Source: an uncultured Eubacteriales bacterium (GTDB taxonomy: Bacteria; Bacillota; Clostridia; Christensenellales; Aristaeellaceae). Taken from it: a DNA stretch of 64,000 bases. The stretch spans positions 62,001 to 126,000 of the forward strand of contig CADCFG010000003.1 of NCBI GenBank assembly GCA_902800625.1. The letters run 5' to 3'. The translations under genes and the position numbers were made by a program. Under the pieces are notes generated by a model, which searched no databases, was not told the DNA's origin, and saw only the letters and a list, made by a program, of their open reading frames with translations. Shown piece after piece: positions 61,600-64,000 of the stretch (position 1 is its first letter; each line of letters begins with the position of its first letter).

Positions 61600-63501
61600 T
61601 CACGCCCCGGCCTTCCTGCGCGGGGCGGCTTTCTTCGCCCCGGTGCGGCGGGTTGTCGTGCGCTTCGCCGTCCGCTTCTTCGCCGGCTCCTCCTTGGCGA
61701 ACTGTACGGCGGGGCCGTTCTTCGCGGCGTCCACCAGGAACACGGAGAAGCGGCGGATACCGTCCATGAAGCGGGCGGACTTCTGGTCCCGGGCGGCCTC
61801 GTCCTTCTGGGCGGCCATGTCGGACAGGAACTTCTCCCACTTGCCGGTGGTGACGGCGGAGGCGATCTGCTGGGGCACGACGGCGATCAGCTGGCGGCCC
61901 TTCTCGGTGGACACGATGGTCTTGCCCCGGCGGGCGGCGTAGCCCACGTCGATCAGCCGCTCGATGGTGGCGGCGCGGGTGGCGGGCGTGCCCAGGCCGG
62001 AGGACTTCATCTGCTCGCGCAGGGTCTCGTCCTCGATGTCCCGGCCGGCGTTCTCCATCAGGTTCAGGAGCGACGCGTCGGTGTGGGGCGCGGGCGGCTT
62101 GGTCTGGCACTTCTTCACCGTGGCCTCCTCCACCTTCCGCATATCCCCGGCGGAAAGCTGGGGCAGCGGCGGCTCCTTGTCCTCGCCCTTGTCGCCCCGA
62201 TAGAGCGCCTTCCAGCCCTCCACCACGGGCATCGCGCCGGTGGACTTGAACTTGTGCTCGCCCACCTTCGTGACCACCCTCGCGGCATCGTATTCGTAGT
62301 AGGGATAGTGCACGGCGATCAGCCGCCGGGCGATCATGTCAAACAGCATCGCTTCGTCCCGGGTCAGCTTCGAGGAATCCGCGGTCTTGTCCGTGGGCAC
62401 GATGGCGTGGTGGTCGCTGATCTTGCTGTTGTCGTAAAAGCGCTTGGACTTCAACCCCCAGTGCAGATCCTCCGACTGCACGAAGGGCTGGTAGGCCGCA
62501 GGCAGCTTTTTAAGCGTGGCGGCGATCTTCGGCTTCATGTCGTCGGGCAGGTATCGGCTGTCGGTGCGGGGATAGGTGATCAGCTTGTGGGTTTCGTACA
62601 GCGACTGGGCCAGCTTCAGCGTCCGGTCCGCGGAATAGCCCAGCTTGCGGTTGGCCTCCCGCTGGAGGCTCGTCAGGTCATACAGCTGGGGCGGGGCGAT
62701 CTTCTTGCGCTCCACCTTGCTCTCCTCCACCACGGCGGCCTGCCCCGCCACGGCGTCGCGCACGGCGTTGGCCTGGGCCTCGTCGTCGGTCTGGGTCTTC
62801 CTGCTCTTGGGATTGACCCACACGCCCTCGTAGTCGCCGAAGTTGGCGTGCACCTCCCAGTAGTCCTTTGGCACGAAGTTCTGTATCTCCAGATCCCGCT
62901 GCACGATCAGGTTCAGCGTGGGCGTCTGCACCCGTCCCACGGACAGGTGGGCGTTGTAGGCCAGCGAAAAGGCCCGGGAGGCGTTCATGCCCACCAGCCA
63001 GTCCGCCTCGCTGCGGCAGCGGGCGCTCACGTACAGCGAATCGTAATAAGAGGCGGGCTTCAGCTCCTCAAAGCCCTGCTGGATGGCCGCGTCCGTCATG
63101 GAGGAGATCCACAGCCGCCTGACGGGCTTTTTGCAGCCCGCCTTCTGGTAGATGTAGCGGAAGATCAGCTCGCCCTCCCGGGCGGAATCCGTGGCGCAGA
63201 TGATGTCCGAGACCTCCGCGCTCTTCATCAGGCCCTTGATGACGGCAAACTGCTGCTTCGTGGCCGGCAGCACCTTCAGCGGGATGCGCTCGGGCAGCAT
63301 GGGCAGGTCCGCCATGTTCCACTTCACCCAGCGCGCGTCCGTCTCCCCCGGCTCGCTCAACGAGACCAGGTGGCCGATGGCCCAGGTGACGATGTAGTCC
63401 CCGCCCGTCATGCAGCCCTCGCCCCGGCCCTTCACGCCCAGCACCCGGGCAATGTCCCGCGCCACGGAGGGCTTCTCGGCAACGATCAGTGTCTTTGGCA
63501 T
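61600..63501 (-). CDS. topB: DNA topoisomerase III (type IA)
   Basis: TopB relaxes and decatenates DNA with a transient 5'-phosphotyrosine. The 633-residue protein has the Toprim domain (TLIVAEKPSVARDIARVLG; ICATDSAREGELIFRYIYQK), the active Tyr in ITYPRTDSRYLP near residue 310 and DASLLNLMENAGRDIEDETL, GLGTPATRAATIERLID. It lacks C-terminal zinc fingers and ends in a Lys/Arg/Ala tail (KKRTAKRTTTRRTGAKKAAP). The ATG at 63501 has GGAG upstream. Type IA enzymes of this short form are also found on mobile elements, but no such signs are seen here. Confidence 0.95.
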   Translation of the reverse strand: MPKTLIVAEKPSVARDIARVLGVKGRGEGCMTGGDYIVTWAIGHLVSLSEPGETDARWVKWNMADLPMLPERIPLKVLPATKQQFAVIKGLMKSAEVSDIICATDSAREGELIFRYIYQKAGCKKPVRRLWISSMTDAAIQQGFEELKPASYYDSLYVSARCRSEADWLVGMNASRAFSLAYNAHLSVGRVQTPTLNLIVQRDLEIQNFVPKDYWEVHANFGDYEGVWVNPKSRKTQTDDEAQANAVRDAVAGQAAVVEESKVERKKIAPPQLYDLTSLQREANRKLGYSADRTLKLAQSLYETHKLITYPRTDSRYLPDDMKPKIAATLKKLPAAYQPFVQSEDLHWGLKSKRFYDNSKISDHHAIVPTDKTADSSKLTRDEAMLFDMIARRLIAVHYPYYEYDAARVVTKVGEHKFKSTGAMPVVEGWKALYRGDKGEDKEPPLPQLSAGDMRKVEEATVKKCQTKPPAPHTDASLLNLMENAGRDIEDETLREQMKSSGLGTPATRAATIERLIDVGYAARRGKTIVSTEKGRQLIAVVPQQIASAVTTGKWEKFLSDMAAQKDEAARDQKSARFMDGIRRFSVFLVDAAKNGPAVQFAKEEPAKKRTAKRTTTRRTGAKKAAPRRKAGA

Positions 63502-63586
63502 AAATTGCTCCTGTATAGAAAAGAATGTCGGCTGATTTACAGTCAACATTCTATCATTCCAACGTGTTTTTTTCAACCGTCGCCGC

Positions 63587-63919
63587 TTATCTTCGGATTT
63601 CATCCAGTGCGATCTTCAATATCGCCATCATCGCTTCCTGTGTCGAGGGTTTGCAGTTTCGCAGTCTTTCCAAGGTCGCGTCCAGGTCAGCCTCGTTCGG
63701 CGCGTCGTCGGACAGCAGCAGATCATTGGGTCGGACGTTCAACGCCTCGCAGATCTTGACCAACGTCGTCAGGCGCATGTTGACCGTGCCGCGCTCGATA
63801 TCCGCATAGGTTCTGTCCGCCAGGCCCGCCTTTTCCGCCAGCTCCGCCTGGGTCAACCCCCTGCCCTTTCGCAGTGCCAGCAGTCGGTTCCCAATCTGCC
63901 GAAGGTCGTGAATAAGCAT
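63587..63919 (-). CDS. XRE-type HTH regulator
   Basis: A 110-residue protein with an N-terminal Cro/C1 HTH (IGNRLLALRKGRGLTQAELA; EKAGLADRTYADIERG) and a short helical C-terminus (LERLRNCKPSTQEAMMAILK). GGGAGG precedes the ATG at 63919. It lies upstream of topB, same strand, 85 nt apart. A palindrome TTCCTA...TAGGAA in the right-edge intergenic region may be its operator. Confidence 0.88.
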   Translation of the reverse strand: MLIHDLRQIGNRLLALRKGRGLTQAELAEKAGLADRTYADIERGTVNMRLTTLVKICEALNVRPNDLLLSDDAPNEADLDATLERLRNCKPSTQEAMMAILKIALDEIRR

Positions 63920-63968
63920 TATTCTTCCTCCCAAAGCCTTCTCAAGAACATTTTAGTTCCTAAAAGTC

Positions 63969-63997
63969 TTGACGAATAGGAAGTAATCATGCATAAT
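63969..63997 (+). promoter_or_regulatory. Outward promoter at the right edge
   Basis: TTGACG (63969-63974), 17-nt spacer, CATAAT (63992-63997), reading out of the window. TAGGAA (63977-63982) within the spacer and TTCCTA upstream (63957-63962) form an inverted pair that could bind the adjacent XRE protein. Confidence 0.5.
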
Positions 63998-64000
63998 AGA

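Noticed and set aside
61600..63919. Mobile element suggested by short topoisomerase III plus XRE gene
   Set aside because: No integrase, relaxase, conjugation or phage genes nearby, and base composition and codon use match neighbours.
1..64000. Genome-wide reassignment of TAG to an amino acid
   Set aside because: TAG ends many normal-length genes here (nnr, both MATE genes, glpK, pyrI, the ANT6-like gene), and neighbours start right after them. Only the amidase carries internal TAGs.

Overview
The window is a gene-dense, high-GC stretch of a Clostridia-type Firmicutes chromosome, probably a gut anaerobe. Supporting signs are a SCIFF ranthipeptide precursor with its radical-SAM maturase, a type 1B dihydroorotate dehydrogenase pair (pyrK/pyrD), pyrB with a zinc pyrI subunit, single-chain glycyl-tRNA synthetase, long-form HPF, a Spo0A-like protein and many Bacillota-type RBSs (GGAGG). 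I cannot name the genus; a Christensenellales/Oscillospirales-like lineage is a guess. I found no rRNA, tRNA, CRISPR array, integrase or transposase, so this is core chromosome with small accessory pockets.

Layout. 1-8.8 kb: the 5' end of a MoxR ATPase gene (minus), then acpS, the NAD(P)HX repair enzyme, an unknown gene and a metallo-hydrolase, two MATE exporters and glycerol kinase. 8.9-16.9 kb: a very acidic membrane protein, two uncharacterised Pro/Ala-rich proteins, a secreted leucine-rich-repeat protein, glyS and a small secreted protein. 17.1-19.7 kb: a DUF3592-like protein and proBA. 19.8-20.3 kb: a tandem-repeat LEA-like protein. 20.4-31.1 kb: a pyrimidine biosynthesis operon pyrC-(ANT6-like)-carB-(GNAT)-pyrK-pyrD-pyrF-pyrE-pyrB-pyrI behind a strong promoter and a leader with a terminator-like hairpin; carA and pyrR are not in the window. 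31.1-32.8 kb: scfA/scfB (SCIFF). 33-37.5 kb: an Orn/Lys/Arg-type decarboxylase, a LUD protein, a sirtuin, azlCD and a small membrane protein. 37.6-44.2 kb: a secreted M16C protease with SLH-like tail, an XRE-TPR regulator, an aminotransferase and an Lrp regulator. 44.5-49 kb: glycogen phosphorylase and a GH13 enzyme. 49-53 kb: a coiled-coil protein, a degenerate Spo0A-like regulator, deoB and gap. 53.3-57.4 kb: an accessory pocket with an XRE regulator, repeated operators, three tiny Cys-rich or lipoprotein genes, a coiled-coil lipoprotein behind a structured leader, and a cell-wall amidase gene with two in-frame TAG codons. 57.6-64 kb: a methionine gamma-lyase-like enzyme, hpf, a DUF4230 operon with a 28-residue membrane peptide, topoisomerase III and an XRE regulator.

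Intergenic DNA is rich in palindromic repeats of at least three families: REP-like GC palindromes, inverted repeats whose arms are degenerate roughly 6-7 nt tandem units, and TCATCCTGA-type and CATTGCGAGG-type palindromes. The points most worth a second look are the amber-interrupted amidase, a SCIFF peptide whose usual Thr acceptor is Gly, a Spo0A homologue with a degenerate receiver, a nucleotidyltransferase-like protein without catalytic residues inside the pyr operon, and the XRE/ACGCAnnYGCGT cassette.
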